A stretch of 64,000 bases of DNA from Comamonadaceae bacterium (lineage in GTDB: Bacteria > Pseudomonadota > Gammaproteobacteria > Burkholderiales > Burkholderiaceae_C), in assembly GCA_947448735.1 (NCBI GenBank), contig CANFOS010000002.1, forward strand, positions 1-64,000, read 5' to 3'. The translations under genes were made by a program, and so were the position numbers. This document shows, piece by piece, positions 1 to 8,630 of the stretch. Every line of letters starts with the position of its first letter. Position 1 is the stretch's first letter. The notes beneath the pieces were generated by a model. It saw nothing but the letters and a program-made list of their open reading frames with translations. It was not told the DNA's origin and searched no databases.

Positions 1-423
1 ATGACTGAAACGATTCAATCTGCATCAAGCGGCACCACCGTAGCCGTCAATGGTTGGGGCTGCGAGCAACTTATTCAGGCATCAGGAACAAAATACGTGC
101 AGCATGTCACAACCACTGGCTTAGCCGCTACGCCAGCAACCGGTCAAATGACCATTGTGGTCTCGACACAAAATATTGCAAACGCAGCTTCGGGTGCTGC
201 AGCGGGCGCCATCCAATTGTCCGCATGCGCTACTGCTGCGGTTGGTTTCACGGCGTGCGTACCGCCATCACCCGGCGGCGTTATCAACTCCTGGCTTTGC
301 GGCCCTGCGCTCACTGGAACCATCTCCGCTGCCAACACCGGGCTTATAGGCACCGTTGGCACGGTAGTACCGGCACTTCCTAAATTTTTGCCCGGTTCAT
401 GCCGCTCGACGGCGACCACTTGA
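1..423 (+). CDS. Type IV pilin, C-terminal part (cut by window edge)
   Basis: This is the major or a minor subunit of a type IVa pilus, a surface filament built at the inner membrane. Only the C-terminal 140 codons are inside the window. The conserved N-terminal helix and the prepilin peptidase site must lie upstream, so the ATG at base 1 is probably internal. The fragment is rich in Ala, Thr, Gly and Ser, with no charged helix. Cys100 (in SWLCG) and Cys134 (in LPGSC) fit the disulfide that closes the C-terminal D-region of betaproteobacterial pilins. Three more Cys (21, 76, 86) could make a second bond. It is followed by a strong terminator and two PglL-type glycosyltransferases, which supports a glycosylated pilin. 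The many Ser/Thr are candidate glycan sites, by inference. Confidence 0.85.
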   Translation: MTETIQSASSGTTVAVNGWGCEQLIQASGTKYVQHVTTTGLAATPATGQMTIVVSTQNIANAASGAAAGAIQLSACATAAVGFTACVPPSPGGVINSWLCGPALTGTISAANTGLIGTVGTVVPALPKFLPGSCRSTATT

Positions 424-440
424 TATTCTTGTTTGACCTG

Positions 441-468
441 AAAAAAGGCGGCGCGGGCCGCCTTTTTA
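441..468 (+). terminator. Rho-independent terminator after the pilin gene
   Basis: A GC-rich hairpin (GGCGGC / GCCGCC around a short GCGG loop) is flanked by six A upstream and a run of T downstream. It sits 18 bases after the pilin stop and directly before the first pglL gene. Most pilin transcripts should end here, leaving pglL on read-through or its own weak promoter. Confidence 0.9.
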
Positions 469-487
469 CTTGCAGCGTAAAGTGATC

Positions 488-2158
488 ATGAGCCTCATCT
501 TTTTCAGTCTTGCTTGGTTGCTGCCAAACCACTACCCGCCTTGGGTTAACTTTCACTCAGAACTCCTGGCCTTTGTGGCGCTCGGATTTTTGGCGTTCGC
601 TTGGTTAAGACGATCGCAAAACAAAGTTGTCTTCCCCGCCATTGCAATCGCTGCTTTCACACTTGCCGCCATCCCTTGGGCACAGCATATGGCCGGTTTG
701 GTTTATTACGCAGGCGATGCTTTTATGTCGTCGCTTTACAGCGCAGGTCTGGCTATAGCGATTGGCTTGGGCTATGCCAATAGCTCACAGCGTGCCGCGA
801 ACCGTTCAGGTCCGTGGTTATTGCCCGCTCACGCGCTACTGGTCGCTGCTTTTGGTTCTGGTTTACTGGCGGTTCTGCAGTGGTTATCGCTCACCGATAG
901 TTTCAGCACCTATGTAACGGTGACCGACTTGGGTGACCGGGCCATGGCTAATCTGGGACAGCCTAATCAGTTGGGTACGCTGCTGCTGATGGGACTGGCG
1001 GCTTTGATCTTTATGTTTGAGCTGCTCAAAATCAGTCCCTTGCTGCTGGTTTTGGGCTCGGTATTTTTAACCTGGTGTGTTGTTTTGACCGAGTCCCGCA
1101 CAGCCATCCTAAGTGCACTGGTTATGTCTGTGCTTCTGTTGTACAAAATAAGAGTACGAGCACGGCTAGGTGAGCCCATGCGTTTGCGGTCGGCGCACAT
1201 CTTTGTGTGGCTGACCGTGTTTTACATTGCAACAGTGGCTCTGCCATGGGTCAATGCATCACTCTTGATAGGTGCTGAGCGCAAGCTTGGCTTGTTTGAC
1301 AATAACGGGCGCTATGCGATTTGGCTGCAAACGCTTTACGCAATACGCGAAGCGCCTTGGTCAGGCTATGGGTGGAACCAGACACCCGTCGCCCAAGCTG
1401 CTGGCGCCTTGTATTTCCCGGGCGAGATGGCTTTTACCAATGCGCACAATGTTGTGCTGGACTTGCTTGCGTGGGTCGGTTTGCCGGTCGGGCTGCTGAT
1501 AACTGGCGGATGCTTGTTGTGGTTTTACAAGCGGGTTAAAACTGAAAACTCTACCGAGGCCATTTGCGCCATGGCCATGTTGTTGCCGGTACTGGTTCAC
1601 AGCTTGCTCGAGTTTCCGTTCGCCTATGCCTATTTTTTAATCACAGCCGGGCTGCTGATTGGCGTTATCGAGTCAGCCTGCGTTACCCGTCAACCCTGCG
1701 TTTTATCAAAGCGGTCCGCTGCCATCGCTCTGGCATCACTCACGTTGATGGGAGGCTACGCTGCGTATGAGTACCTGTTAATCGAAGAAGACTACCGCGT
1801 TGCTCGGTTCGAGAATTTAAAAGTTGGCACCACCCCGGCTGACTACCGTCAACCGCCTATCTTGCTTCACACCCAACTGGCTGCGCTGTTAACGGCACTT
1901 AGACAGCCGGCAGTGCGCGGCATGGACAGTGTGCAAATGGAACGACTGCACAGGGTGTCACTGCGGTTTGGAATGCGGTCGCTGGTGTTCAGATACGCAG
2001 TGGCATTGGGGTTGAATGGCAAGTCAGCAGAGGCAGATCAGCAAATGCAAGTATTTCGCGGGATGTTTGGCGAAAAGGCCTACCAAAGATTCAAAAATGA
2101 AATTCGTGCGGTGCAAGCCGAGAAATACCCGGAGCTGGCGGCACTCAAGCTCCCTTGA
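488..2158 (+). CDS. PglL/Wzy-family O-oligosaccharyltransferase, copy 1
   Basis: Predicted inner-membrane enzyme of the Wzy_C/PglL superfamily that transfers a lipid-linked oligosaccharide to pilin or other exported proteins on the periplasmic side. The 556 residues show many hydrophobic helices, a TESRTA motif in mid-protein, a periplasmic loop with NAHN (His320, the likely conserved catalytic His) and a following HSLLEFPF motif. A soluble helical tail of about 130 residues ends the protein. I chose ATG 488; an in-frame TTG at 470 abuts the terminator and has no better ribosome site. It lies right after the pilin gene and before a second homologue. PglL, WaaL O-antigen ligase and Wzy are hard to tell apart by sequence; the pilin neighbour favours PglL. 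Confidence 0.8.
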   Translation: MSLIFFSLAWLLPNHYPPWVNFHSELLAFVALGFLAFAWLRRSQNKVVFPAIAIAAFTLAAIPWAQHMAGLVYYAGDAFMSSLYSAGLAIAIGLGYANSSQRAANRSGPWLLPAHALLVAAFGSGLLAVLQWLSLTDSFSTYVTVTDLGDRAMANLGQPNQLGTLLLMGLAALIFMFELLKISPLLLVLGSVFLTWCVVLTESRTAILSALVMSVLLLYKIRVRARLGEPMRLRSAHIFVWLTVFYIATVALPWVNASLLIGAERKLGLFDNNGRYAIWLQTLYAIREAPWSGYGWNQTPVAQAAGALYFPGEMAFTNAHNVVLDLLAWVGLPVGLLITGGCLLWFYKRVKTENSTEAICAMAMLLPVLVHSLLEFPFAYAYFLITAGLLIGVIESACVTRQPCVLSKRSAAIALASLTLMGGYAAYEYLLIEEDYRVARFENLKVGTTPADYRQPPILLHTQLAALLTALRQPAVRGMDSVQMERLHRVSLRFGMRSLVFRYAVALGLNGKSAEADQQMQVFRGMFGEKAYQRFKNEIRAVQAEKYPELAALKLP

Positions 2159-2206
2159 AACGGTTGTTTTTGAAAAGGCGCAATGCACCAGTAATAATCG
2201 AAAGCG

Positions 2207-3742
2207 ATGAAGCCCCACTACACCGCAATCCCTTTTGGTCTGTTGATCTTTCCTTGGCTTAATCCCTTGGCACCAGGGCCGTCGCCAACAGTCGTCCCTT
2301 TTTTATTTTCATGGTTTTGCGCAGCGGCCTTACTGGGCTTTTCGGCATTTAACCAGGCAACGCACAATCGCGCTGCATTCATAGTGGTGGGGTCGTGGGT
2401 GACAGCCGGGCTCATCAGCAGTGGCATAGGCGTGATCCAATATTTTGGCCTTGCCTCTGAGTTCAGCAGCATCATCAACCAAACCCGGTACGCGGAGGCC
2501 TTTGCCAACTTGCGCCAGCGTAACCAGTTTGCGACGCTGACCAACATCGCCCTGGCTGCTTTGGTTTGGATCGCGCTGCAGCCCGGCCCGTTTGGCCGGC
2601 TGCATGACAAACCTGCAAGTCGGCTCTGGCTGCTGCTGATGGCCGCTTTTGTGCTTGCGGTGGGTAATGCCGTGTCGTCCTCCAGAACTGGCTTGTTTGA
2701 GCTTTTGCTGCTGTGCGCTTTGCTGGTCCTGTGGGGTCGGTGGCGGCAGCCGATCGTGCGGCACTTGCTGGTGGTGGCCGCAACTGTGTATGCCGTGGCT
2801 GTTTTTGCCATGCCTTATCTGGCCGGCTTTGACATGTCGAAGTACAGCCTCGTGGCCCGTTTGGGCCATGACGAGGCTTGCGGCAGCCGCCTGCTGCTGT
2901 GGTCCAACGTGCTCCACTTGATCGCGCAAAAACCCTGGCTGGGCTGGGGCTGGGGTGAGCTGGACTACGCCCACTTCATCACGCTGTTCAACGAGCCCCG
3001 TTTTTGCGATATCTTGGACAACGCGCACAACCTGCCGCTGCATTTGGCCGTCGAGCTGGGCGTGCCGGTGGCGGCGCTGGTGTGTGGTGGTTTCGCCTGG
3101 TGGGTGCTGCGTCAAAAGCCGTGGGCCGAAACAGATGCGACTCGGCAAATGGCTTGGGCCGTCATCGCCGTGATCCTGCTGCACAGCATGCTCGAATACC
3201 CTCTGTGGTACGGGCCGTTTCAAATGGCGTTCGGCATCTGCTTGGTGTTGCTGTTTCGCAGCCAAAACCCAGCCCTAGACACTGATATCAACTTAAAAAA
3301 TGCATCAAATAAGCCAGCAGCGCCCGTTTTATATAAACGACTAGCTACTTTAATAGTAGCAAATGTTTTGTTGGTGCTGACCGCTTACGCCGCCTGGGAC
3401 TACCACCGTATCAGTCAAATTTACCTGCAGCCAGAAGCGCGTGATGTGCAGTACCGAAGCGATACGCTCAGCAAAATACGGGGCTCGTGGTTGTTTGCAG
3501 ATCAGGTTCGGTTTGCGGAATTGATGGTGACGCCCTTGTCAGAGGCTACCGCGGCCTGGACGTTCAGTATGGCAACAAGGCTGCTGCACTACTCGCCAGA
3601 GCCAAGGGTCGTCGAAAAACTGATCGAAAGTGCTGTGATGCTAGGACGAGATGATGAAGCCCTCGCATTCATCGCTCGCTACCGTGCGGCATTTCCCAAA
3701 GAATATGGCCAGTGGGCAAAGGCCAATACAAAACCCATTTAA
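2207..3742 (+). CDS. PglL/Wzy-family O-oligosaccharyltransferase, copy 2
   Basis: Second member of the same family (511 residues), 48 bases after the first. It keeps the same layout: N-terminal helices, an NLRQRNQ motif like NLGQPNQ of copy 1, SSSRTG, a loop with DNAHN (His274) and [11 protein letters not shown], then a C-terminal soluble part that matches the Wzy_C_2 region of PglL proteins. Identity to copy 1 looks low outside the motifs, so this is an old duplication or two separate acquisitions. The stretch around residues 364-385 is encoded by an AT-rich dispersed repeat and is probably not needed for function. The stop codon overlaps that of moaC on the other strand (TTAA serves both). 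Confidence 0.8.
   Translation: MKPHYTAIPFGLLIFPWLNPLAPGPSPTVVPFLFSWFCAAALLGFSAFNQATHNRAAFIVVGSWVTAGLISSGIGVIQYFGLASEFSSIINQTRYAEAFANLRQRNQFATLTNIALAALVWIALQPGPFGRLHDKPASRLWLLLMAAFVLAVGNAVSSSRTGLFELLLLCALLVLWGRWRQPIVRHLLVVAATVYAVAVFAMPYLAGFDMSKYSLVARLGHDEACGSRLLLWSNVLHLIAQKPWLGWGWGELDYAHFITLFNEPRFCDILDNAHNLPLHLAVELGVPVAALVCGGFAWWVLRQKPWAETDATRQMAWAVIAVILLHSMLEYPLWYGPFQMAFGICLVLLFRSQNPALDTDINLKNASNKPAAPVLYKRLATLIVANVLLVLTAYAAWDYHRISQIYLQPEARDVQYRSDTLSKIRGSWLFADQVRFAELMVTPLSEATAAWTFSMATRLLHYSPEPRVVEKLIESAVMLGRDDEALAFIARYRAAFPKEYGQWAKANTKPI
3296..3364 (+). repeat. AT-rich dispersed repeat (family 1) inside pglL copy 2
   Basis: This stretch has the core of a short repeat seen elsewhere in the window (GCGCCCGTTTTAT, then TAGCTACTTTAATAGTAG). 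It sits in frame within the coding region, between the last membrane helices and the soluble tail. It is more AT-rich than its surroundings. Confidence 0.6.
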
Positions 3743-4224
3743 GCATTCACATAACTGCCTGATTTACCGCCATGCTTTTCAAGCACCCGCACGTCGGTGA
3801 TGGTCATGCCCCGGTCGACTGCTTTGCACATGTCGTAAATGGTGAGCAAGGCGATTTGCGCTGCCGTCAAAGCTTCCATTTCAACCCCCGTTGGGCCAAC
3901 GGTTTCAACGCTTGCGTTGCAAATCACGCTATGGCTGGCGCTGTCGGGGGTGAAGTCAACCACCACCCGCGTCAACGCCAAGGGATGGCACAAGGGGATC
4001 AAGTCGCTGGTTTTTTTGGCCGCCATGATGCCCGCGACCCGCGCGATGCCCAACACGTCACCTTTTTTGGCGCTGCCTGCCAAAATGATGGCCAGTGTGG
4101 CTGGCTTCATCACAATCCGGCCCTGGGCAATGGCTATTCTGTGGGTGGCGGCCTTGGCCGAAACGTCCACCATATGGGCCTGGCCTTGTTCGTCAAAGTG
4201 GGTAAGTGCTGAATGTGCTGCCAT
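3739..4224 (-). CDS. moaC: Cyclic pyranopterin monophosphate synthase MoaC
   Basis: MoaC works with MoaA in the first step of molybdenum cofactor synthesis, turning the GTP-derived 3',8-cyclo intermediate into cyclic pyranopterin monophosphate in the cytoplasm. The protein has the full family length (161 residues) and its hallmarks: MVDVSAK near the N-terminus, [27 protein letters not shown] and a terminal GGKSG. These supply the known active-site Lys, His and Asp residues. No other molybdopterin gene is next to it. It is convergent with pglL copy 2, sharing four bases, and divergent from the pilin accessory gene, so its promoter lies around 4225-4265. Confidence 0.97.
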   Translation of the reverse strand: MAAHSALTHFDEQGQAHMVDVSAKAATHRIAIAQGRIVMKPATLAIILAGSAKKGDVLGIARVAGIMAAKKTSDLIPLCHPLALTRVVVDFTPDSASHSVICNASVETVGPTGVEMEALTAAQIALLTIYDMCKAVDRGMTITDVRVLEKHGGKSGSYVNA

Positions 4225-4265
4225 GCTGTTACGAAACCTTTACATTGAACCGTCATCATAAGAGT

Positions 4266-5033
4266 ATGTTGAACAATTCCGCATTTTGGGGTGGCCGTTT
4301 GAAGGCCTCCGGCGTTCACTTGGCCCTCAGTTTGGCCATTGCCGGCCTGGCTGCGGTATTGGTGTTTTTTATTTGGTACCCGTACCCGTATCGAGACATT
4401 TCGGGCGGGCGTGAGTTGTTTATGTTGGTGGTGGTGGTGGATGTGGTGATAGGCCCGCTCATGACGCTGGCCGTCTTCAACTTGAACAAACCGCGCAAAG
4501 AGCTTCGCCGCGACTTGGCGGTGATTGCTGTCTTGCAACTGGCTGCACTCGGTTATGGTTTATCGACGGTAGCCGTCGCGCGTCCGGTTCATTTGGTGTT
4601 TGAGATTGATCGTTTTCGTGTCGTACACGCCATTGACATTGAGCCCGAGTTGCTCAAACGCGCGGCATCTGCATTGCAACAATTGCCTTTGACCGGGCCC
4701 ACCATGTTGTCGATACGTCCGTTCAAAGACAGCAAGGAAAGTTTCGACGCCACCATGGCGGCGCTGCAAGGTACCAGCCTGGGTGCCCGCCCTGACTTGT
4801 GGCAGAGCTACGAGCAAGCCAAGCTGCAAATCATCGCTGCGGCAAAACCCCTGGCTGAGTTGAAAAAGCGCTTTCCTGCCCGCGCAGGTGAGATCGACAA
4901 CGCGCTCAAGTCTGCCCCTGAAAACGCGCCAGCTGGCTACCTGCCGCTGGTTGGCCGCAACACCTTCTGGACCGTGATCATTAACACCAACACCGCCGAG
5001 GTACTGGCCTTTGTCCAACTTGACCCGTTTTAA
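4266..5033 (+). CDS. TfpX/TfpZ family type IV pilin accessory protein
   Basis: Inner-membrane protein of the TfpX/TfpZ (FimB/TfpB-like) family, whose members are usually encoded near pilin genes and are needed for pilin stability or pilus assembly. The 255 residues begin with a cytoplasmic stretch, a first helix at about 14-35, the family motif YPYPYRDISGGRELF, a hydrophobic run with DVVIGP, a basic NKPRKELRRD loop, a third helix, and a large periplasmic domain ending in a NTNTAEVLAFV strand. ATG 4266 is preferred over an upstream CTG because the extra 20 residues look unlike the family. The pilin gene at the left edge fits this role. Its end overlaps the protease gene. Confidence 0.85.
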   Translation: MLNNSAFWGGRLKASGVHLALSLAIAGLAAVLVFFIWYPYPYRDISGGRELFMLVVVVDVVIGPLMTLAVFNLNKPRKELRRDLAVIAVLQLAALGYGLSTVAVARPVHLVFEIDRFRVVHAIDIEPELLKRAASALQQLPLTGPTMLSIRPFKDSKESFDATMAALQGTSLGARPDLWQSYEQAKLQIIAAAKPLAELKKRFPARAGEIDNALKSAPENAPAGYLPLVGRNTFWTVIINTNTAEVLAFVQLDPF

Positions 5034-6573
5034 AGTGGTGGCCCTGCTGGCCGCTTTGGCCGTGACAGCAAGCCCCATCGCTGCGCACGCTCAAAGTCCT
5101 GCCCGCTCCTCAGGTGCTCTGCCGTTTCTGGGTGACAACTCTGAACTGGCTGCAGCTGCCGAGCGCCGGATTGGCGACCGCATTGCTGCCAGCATTTACC
5201 GCGACCCTGACTACATCGATGATGCCGTGCTCACCGATTACCTGCAAACCATCTGGCAGCCGCTGATGGCAGCGGCGCGGGCACGTGGCGAACTGAATGT
5301 CGAGCTGGACGAGCGCTTTGCCTGGGAGCTGTTTTTGATTCGAGACCGCAGCGTCAACGCCTTTGCCCTGCCCGGTGGTTACCTGGGCGTGCACCTGGGG
5401 TTGATCGGTACTGTCAGCACCCGGGACGAGCTGGCCGCGGTGCTGGGCCATGAACTGACGCACGTGACGCAGCGGCATATTTCGCGCCTCATCACGCAGC
5501 AGGCGCGTACCACGCCGTGGATGATAGGCGCCATGATTCTTGGCGCGCTGGCTGCCAGCAAGAACCCGCAGGCAGCCAGCGCTGCCATTGTGGGTGGGCA
5601 AGCCGTGGCGGCGCAAAGCCAGCTTAATTTTTCACGCGACATGGAGCGTGAGGCCGACCGGATTGGTTTGACCGTGATGCTCGATGCGGGTTTTGAAGCG
5701 CGTGGTGCCGCTGGCATGTTTGAAAAGCTGCAACAGGCATCGCGTCTGAACGACAACGGCGCTTTTCCGTACCTGCGTTCACACCCCTTGACGACCCAGC
5801 GCATTGCCGAGGTGCAAGCACGACTGCAGCTGGCATCCACAGAAACGCCACCGGCCAACGCAGCCACCCAGCTGGAAGCGGCCAACGCGCGCGCCCTGCA
5901 CGGCATGATGGCCGCACGCGCCAAGGTGCTGGCGGACCCCGGTGTGGATGTTCTGCGCGCCTTGCTGGCACAAGCTCAGATCACCCCTGGTCAAGGTGTC
6001 AACAGCGCAGGCGCCTTGTATGCCGGTGCCTTGGCGGCTGCCAAACTGCGCGACTTTGCTGCCGCTCAGGCGCTGTCTGAAAAAGTCATGGCAACAAGCC
6101 AAGCTGATCCGCAGGCCAAGTTGCAGGCGGTGTTGCTGCAAATAGAAGTTGACCTGCTATCAGGCCGCGTGCCGCCCAGCTTTAAAACCATCGACATCAG
6201 CAAAACCAACATTCGGGCAGAGCTGTTGGCGCAGTCCAAGGCCTTGCTGGCGGCGGGTAGGCCGCAAGACGTCTCAGGCAGACTGTCGACCTGGGTGACC
6301 GACCACCCCAAAGACAGTGGCGCGTGGCAGCTGCTGGCCGTGGCCTACGGCAACCAGGGTCAAACGGTGCGGGCTATTCGGGCCGATGCTGAAAGCCATG
6401 CGGCCAGGCTGGACTACCCGGCTGCGCTGGACCGCTTGAAAGCAGCGCAAAACATCATGCGCAGCAACCCGGCAAGTAGCGACTTCATGGAAGCCTCGAT
6501 CATCGACACCCGCACCCGGCAGGTGCAGTCACTTGTTAAAGAACAAGCGCTCCAGGACAAACTCGATCGCTAG
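5011..6573 (+). CDS. Exported M48 family metalloprotease with TPR tail (BepA-like)
   Basis: Periplasmic zinc metalloprotease resembling BepA/YfgC, which in E. coli assists or degrades outer-membrane proteins such as LptD during assembly. A signal peptide ends near residue 28 (AHA-Q). The peptidase domain has the HELTH zinc motif (His147, Glu148, His151) and the third ligand in READRIG. The last 250 residues are helical and TPR-like. I chose TTG 5011: a GAGGT ribosome site lies 8 bases before it and this start gives a proper basic signal-peptide head. It overlaps the tfp accessory gene by 23 bases, so the two are translationally coupled. Its 3' end overlaps the convergent small membrane gene by 45 bases. 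Confidence 0.9.
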   Translation: MSNLTRFKVVALLAALAVTASPIAAHAQSPARSSGALPFLGDNSELAAAAERRIGDRIAASIYRDPDYIDDAVLTDYLQTIWQPLMAAARARGELNVELDERFAWELFLIRDRSVNAFALPGGYLGVHLGLIGTVSTRDELAAVLGHELTHVTQRHISRLITQQARTTPWMIGAMILGALAASKNPQAASAAIVGGQAVAAQSQLNFSRDMEREADRIGLTVMLDAGFEARGAAGMFEKLQQASRLNDNGAFPYLRSHPLTTQRIAEVQARLQLASTETPPANAATQLEAANARALHGMMAARAKVLADPGVDVLRALLAQAQITPGQGVNSAGALYAGALAAAKLRDFAAAQALSEKVMATSQADPQAKLQAVLLQIEVDLLSGRVPPSFKTIDISKTNIRAELLAQSKALLAAGRPQDVSGRLSTWVTDHPKDSGAWQLLAVAYGNQGQTVRAIRADAESHAARLDYPAALDRLKAAQNIMRSNPASSDFMEASIIDTRTRQVQSLVKEQALQDKLDR

Positions 6574-6882
6574 CTGCAGCATCGAGTACATCAGCGAGCC
6601 AATCAGCGCAGCACCAAAACCGCTGACATTCATGCCGCTGACCAGGCTGGCCGCCGCCCAGAACATCAGCGCATTGATGACAAACATAAAGAGGCCCAGC
6701 GTGACCAGCGTGACAGGCAATGTCAGCAGCACCAGTACCGGTCGCACCACCGTGTTGAGCGCACCCAGCACCGCAGCGGCGATCAGCGCCCCGGAAAAGC
6801 TGGCCACTACTACACCCGAATAAAGGTAAGCCACTGCCAGCAAGGCGGCGGCGCTGCAAAGCCACTTGACGATGAGTTTCAT
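6529..6882 (-). CDS. Phage-holin-family (PF04020-like) small membrane protein
   Basis: A 117-residue protein with about four hydrophobic helices separated by short turns (LGALNTVVRPVLVLLTLP, then a SGMNVSGF loop). This matches the widespread 'phage holin family 4 / DUF360' membrane proteins of bacterial chromosomes. Despite the family name there is no prophage around it, and its function is not known. The 3' end runs 45 bases into the 3' end of the M48 protease gene on the other strand, so the two transcripts are complementary there. Confidence 0.85.
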   Translation of the reverse strand: MKLIVKWLCSAAALLAVAYLYSGVVVASFSGALIAAAVLGALNTVVRPVLVLLTLPVTLVTLGLFMFVINALMFWAAASLVSGMNVSGFGAALIGSLMYSMLQLAIEFVLERLFFNK

Positions 6883-6918
6883 GGCTCACAGCCTACCACC
6901 GCCAGCGCAAGTCAGCCG

Positions 6919-7380
6919 TCAGTCAAAGCCTGCCAGCACGCCAGCGCCTGCCAGCGCCGCAGCGTAGCCGGTCATCTGCTGGCCTTCTTGCTTCTGGCCT
7001 GGGGTGACCGGCTGCAACTCATGGCCCAGTTTGGGCCGGCGCGCATCCAGCACGCGGCTGCTGCCATATTGCTGGGTCAGTGACTGGGTCAGATCGCACA
7101 GGCTTTGCCGCGAAGGTACCAGCTGGGTGATGATCTCGTCATTTGTTCTGCCAGGCTGCTGCAGCGAAGGCAACACTTGGGCAAACACCTTGTCAGCCCA
7201 GGCCAATTGCCAGCTGTGCCGCGCGCCTTTCGTGACCCATTTGCTGACGCGGCGGGTGATGCGCGGCGCGCAGCCCACCAGCACCCAGCGTGTGGGGTTG
7301 TGGTTTGTGGTGGGCAACATGGGTTGCAGCATCTGCACGGCGTAGTCTGCGTCGTCGATAAAAACAATGATGGTTTCCAT
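6919..7380 (-). CDS. Conserved protein of unknown function
   Basis: A 153-residue protein that I do not recognise beyond a hypothetical. A clear AGGAGA ribosome site sits 5 bases before the ATG, so the gene is very probably real. The N-terminus (METIIVFIDDADYA) looks like the first strand of a nucleotide-binding or universal-stress-type fold. A basic stretch (RITRRVSKW) and a C-terminal Ala/Gly-rich hydrophobic tail follow. It lies between the small membrane gene (37 bases) and the TerC gene (135 bases), all on the minus strand. The gap to TerC carries two near-identical 18-base direct repeats (AATAAAGGC-AGCT type, at 7461 and 7493) and no obvious terminator. Confidence 0.7.
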   Translation of the reverse strand: METIIVFIDDADYAVQMLQPMLPTTNHNPTRWVLVGCAPRITRRVSKWVTKGARHSWQLAWADKVFAQVLPSLQQPGRTNDEIITQLVPSRQSLCDLTQSLTQQYGSSRVLDARRPKLGHELQPVTPGQKQEGQQMTGYAAALAGAGVLAGFD

Positions 7381-7515
7381 AAAGTTCTCCTGTTTACTGG
7401 TTAGATATTAAAAACACTGATTGAAAACACTGACAAAAAACTGAGATGAAGGCTCGCTCGAAATAAAGGCACAGCTCACTCATGCGTGATTGAATAAAGG
7501 CGTAGCTGAGGGGGG

Positions 7516-8235
7516 TTACTGGCTCAAAGACTGGTTTGTCTTGTCGCGCTTGGCCGCCCACAGACCGGCACCCAACACACCGGCGATGGCCAGCACGTAG
7601 ACGCCATATTCAGCAAGGGTTTGCAGCGTCTTTTGCGACGGCTGACTGTCTGGCCCGCCAAAAATCGGGTCCAGCAGCTGTTCGCTGACGATCATCTTGG
7701 CGGCGGTAAAGGCCAGCACCGCCGAGCCGATTTGAATGATGACTGGAAAGCGCTCCACCAGCTTGAGCACCACGGTGCTGCCAAACACCACAATCGGTAC
7801 GCTGATCAACAGGCCAATCACCACCAGGTCAAATGAGCCATGGGCGGCGCCGGCCACACCCAGCACGTTGTCAATGCCCATCAGTGCGTCGGCCACCACA
7901 ATGGTCTTCATCGCACCCCAGAAGGTGCTGGCCACCGGGCCGTCGTGTTCCTTGCTGCCTTGGTCAGCCAGCAGCTTGTAGGCTATCCACAGCAGACCCA
8001 GACCACCGACCAGCATCAGGCCCGGTATTTTCAACAGCCAGACGACGCCTACCGTCATCACCGAGCGCACAACAATGGCGCCGACCGTGCCCCAGGCGAT
8101 GGCTTTTTTCTGCAACTGGGGCGGCAGATTGCGCGCGGCCAGCGCAATCACAATGGCGTTGTCGCCCGCCAACACCAGGTCAATCAACACAATGGCCAGC
8201 AGCGCCGACCACCAGGGGGAAGAAAACAATTCCAT
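7516..8235 (-). CDS. TerC/Alx-family integral membrane protein, probable manganese exporter
   Basis: A 239-residue inner-membrane protein with about seven helices. It has the TerC family motifs: an Asp/Asn pair in the first helix (DLVLAGDNAIVIALAARNLP) and a second copy in mid-protein (VVADALMGIDNVLGVAG). Members include Alx/MntP-like proteins that export Mn2+ or load it onto exported enzymes. The start at 8235 has an ACGGAG ribosome site; the open frame continues upstream only because it runs through the riboswitch leader. The yybP-ykoY riboswitch in that leader strongly suggests expression rises when cytoplasmic Mn2+ is high. Substrate is inferred from this and the family, not from a residue. 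Confidence 0.92.
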   Translation of the reverse strand: MELFSSPWWSALLAIVLIDLVLAGDNAIVIALAARNLPPQLQKKAIAWGTVGAIVVRSVMTVGVVWLLKIPGLMLVGGLGLLWIAYKLLADQGSKEHDGPVASTFWGAMKTIVVADALMGIDNVLGVAGAAHGSFDLVVIGLLISVPIVVFGSTVVLKLVERFPVIIQIGSAVLAFTAAKMIVSEQLLDPIFGGPDSQPSQKTLQTLAEYGVYVLAIAGVLGAGLWAAKRDKTNQSLSQ

Positions 8236-8348
8236 GACAAAACTCCGTTCAGACTTCAAATGAACTGGACAGGAATTTGTGGAAAGACGGGCATGCGCCT
8301 GTGCGGCGAATGCAAACGCTTCGACAAATGCCTGTTCAGGCTTTTCAT

Positions 8349-8513
8349 CGAAGGTCTGGCTCGACAGGCAGTGTCGCTGCATGTCCAGCAAGCCGGAAAC
8401 CGGGACTAAACGTTGTTAGGCGGCTTCGTAATGACGACTTGCTGTAGCGTGTTTGCCGGCGGGTCTGTTGTAGAAGTAATCCGGCAAAACGAGGGAGTTA
8501 CTCCCCTTCTTGA
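8349..8513 (-). ncRNA. yybP-ykoY (Mn2+-sensing) riboswitch in the terC leader
   Basis: Read on the minus strand, the leader begins AAGAAGGGGAGTA, the conserved 5' side. It then forms a long hairpin (TTTTGCCGG / CCGGCAAA), followed by CAAGTCGTCATTACG. Next come CCGGCTTGC (pairing back to GCAAG), a GACA..TGTC hairpin with GCAG/CTGC, and the closing AGACCTTC, whose CCTTC pairs with the opening GAAGG. These blocks, in this order, are those of the Mn2+ riboswitch. No U-rich terminator follows within the 113 bases to the ATG, so control is probably translational (or by Rho). A GCCTG/CAGGC hairpin lies just downstream. Confidence 0.9.
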
Positions 8514-8515
8514 GC

Positions 8516-8546
8516 GTATTAGAAGTCATGAACGGGGTTTTTGCAA
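8516..8546 (-). promoter_or_regulatory. Candidate sigma70 promoter for the terC riboswitch transcript
   Basis: On the minus strand a TTGCAA (-35) and TAATAC (-10) are 19 bases apart. The spacing is slightly long; TCTAAT two bases earlier would give 17. The -10 ends about 4 bases before the riboswitch 5' side, placing the transcript start where the aptamer begins. Confidence 0.55.
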
Positions 8547-8630
8547 ATCAGGGTTAATGCGGGGGTGGTCGATAATCAGCCCATCGGCGGCTTGACGCCG
8601 CAGCCCTTACCCTTGGTCGTACCCCGTTTC

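Noticed and set aside
6529-6882. 'Phage holin family' gene as a sign of prophage
   Set aside because: The family name is historical. No integrase, capsid, terminase or lysis gene is near, and the flanks are ordinary chromosomal genes.
7461-7515. Two near-identical short direct repeats (AATAAAGGC..AGCT)
   Set aside because: Only two copies separated by about 14 bases, too few for a CRISPR or regulatory array. Kept only as a remark in the unknown gene entry.
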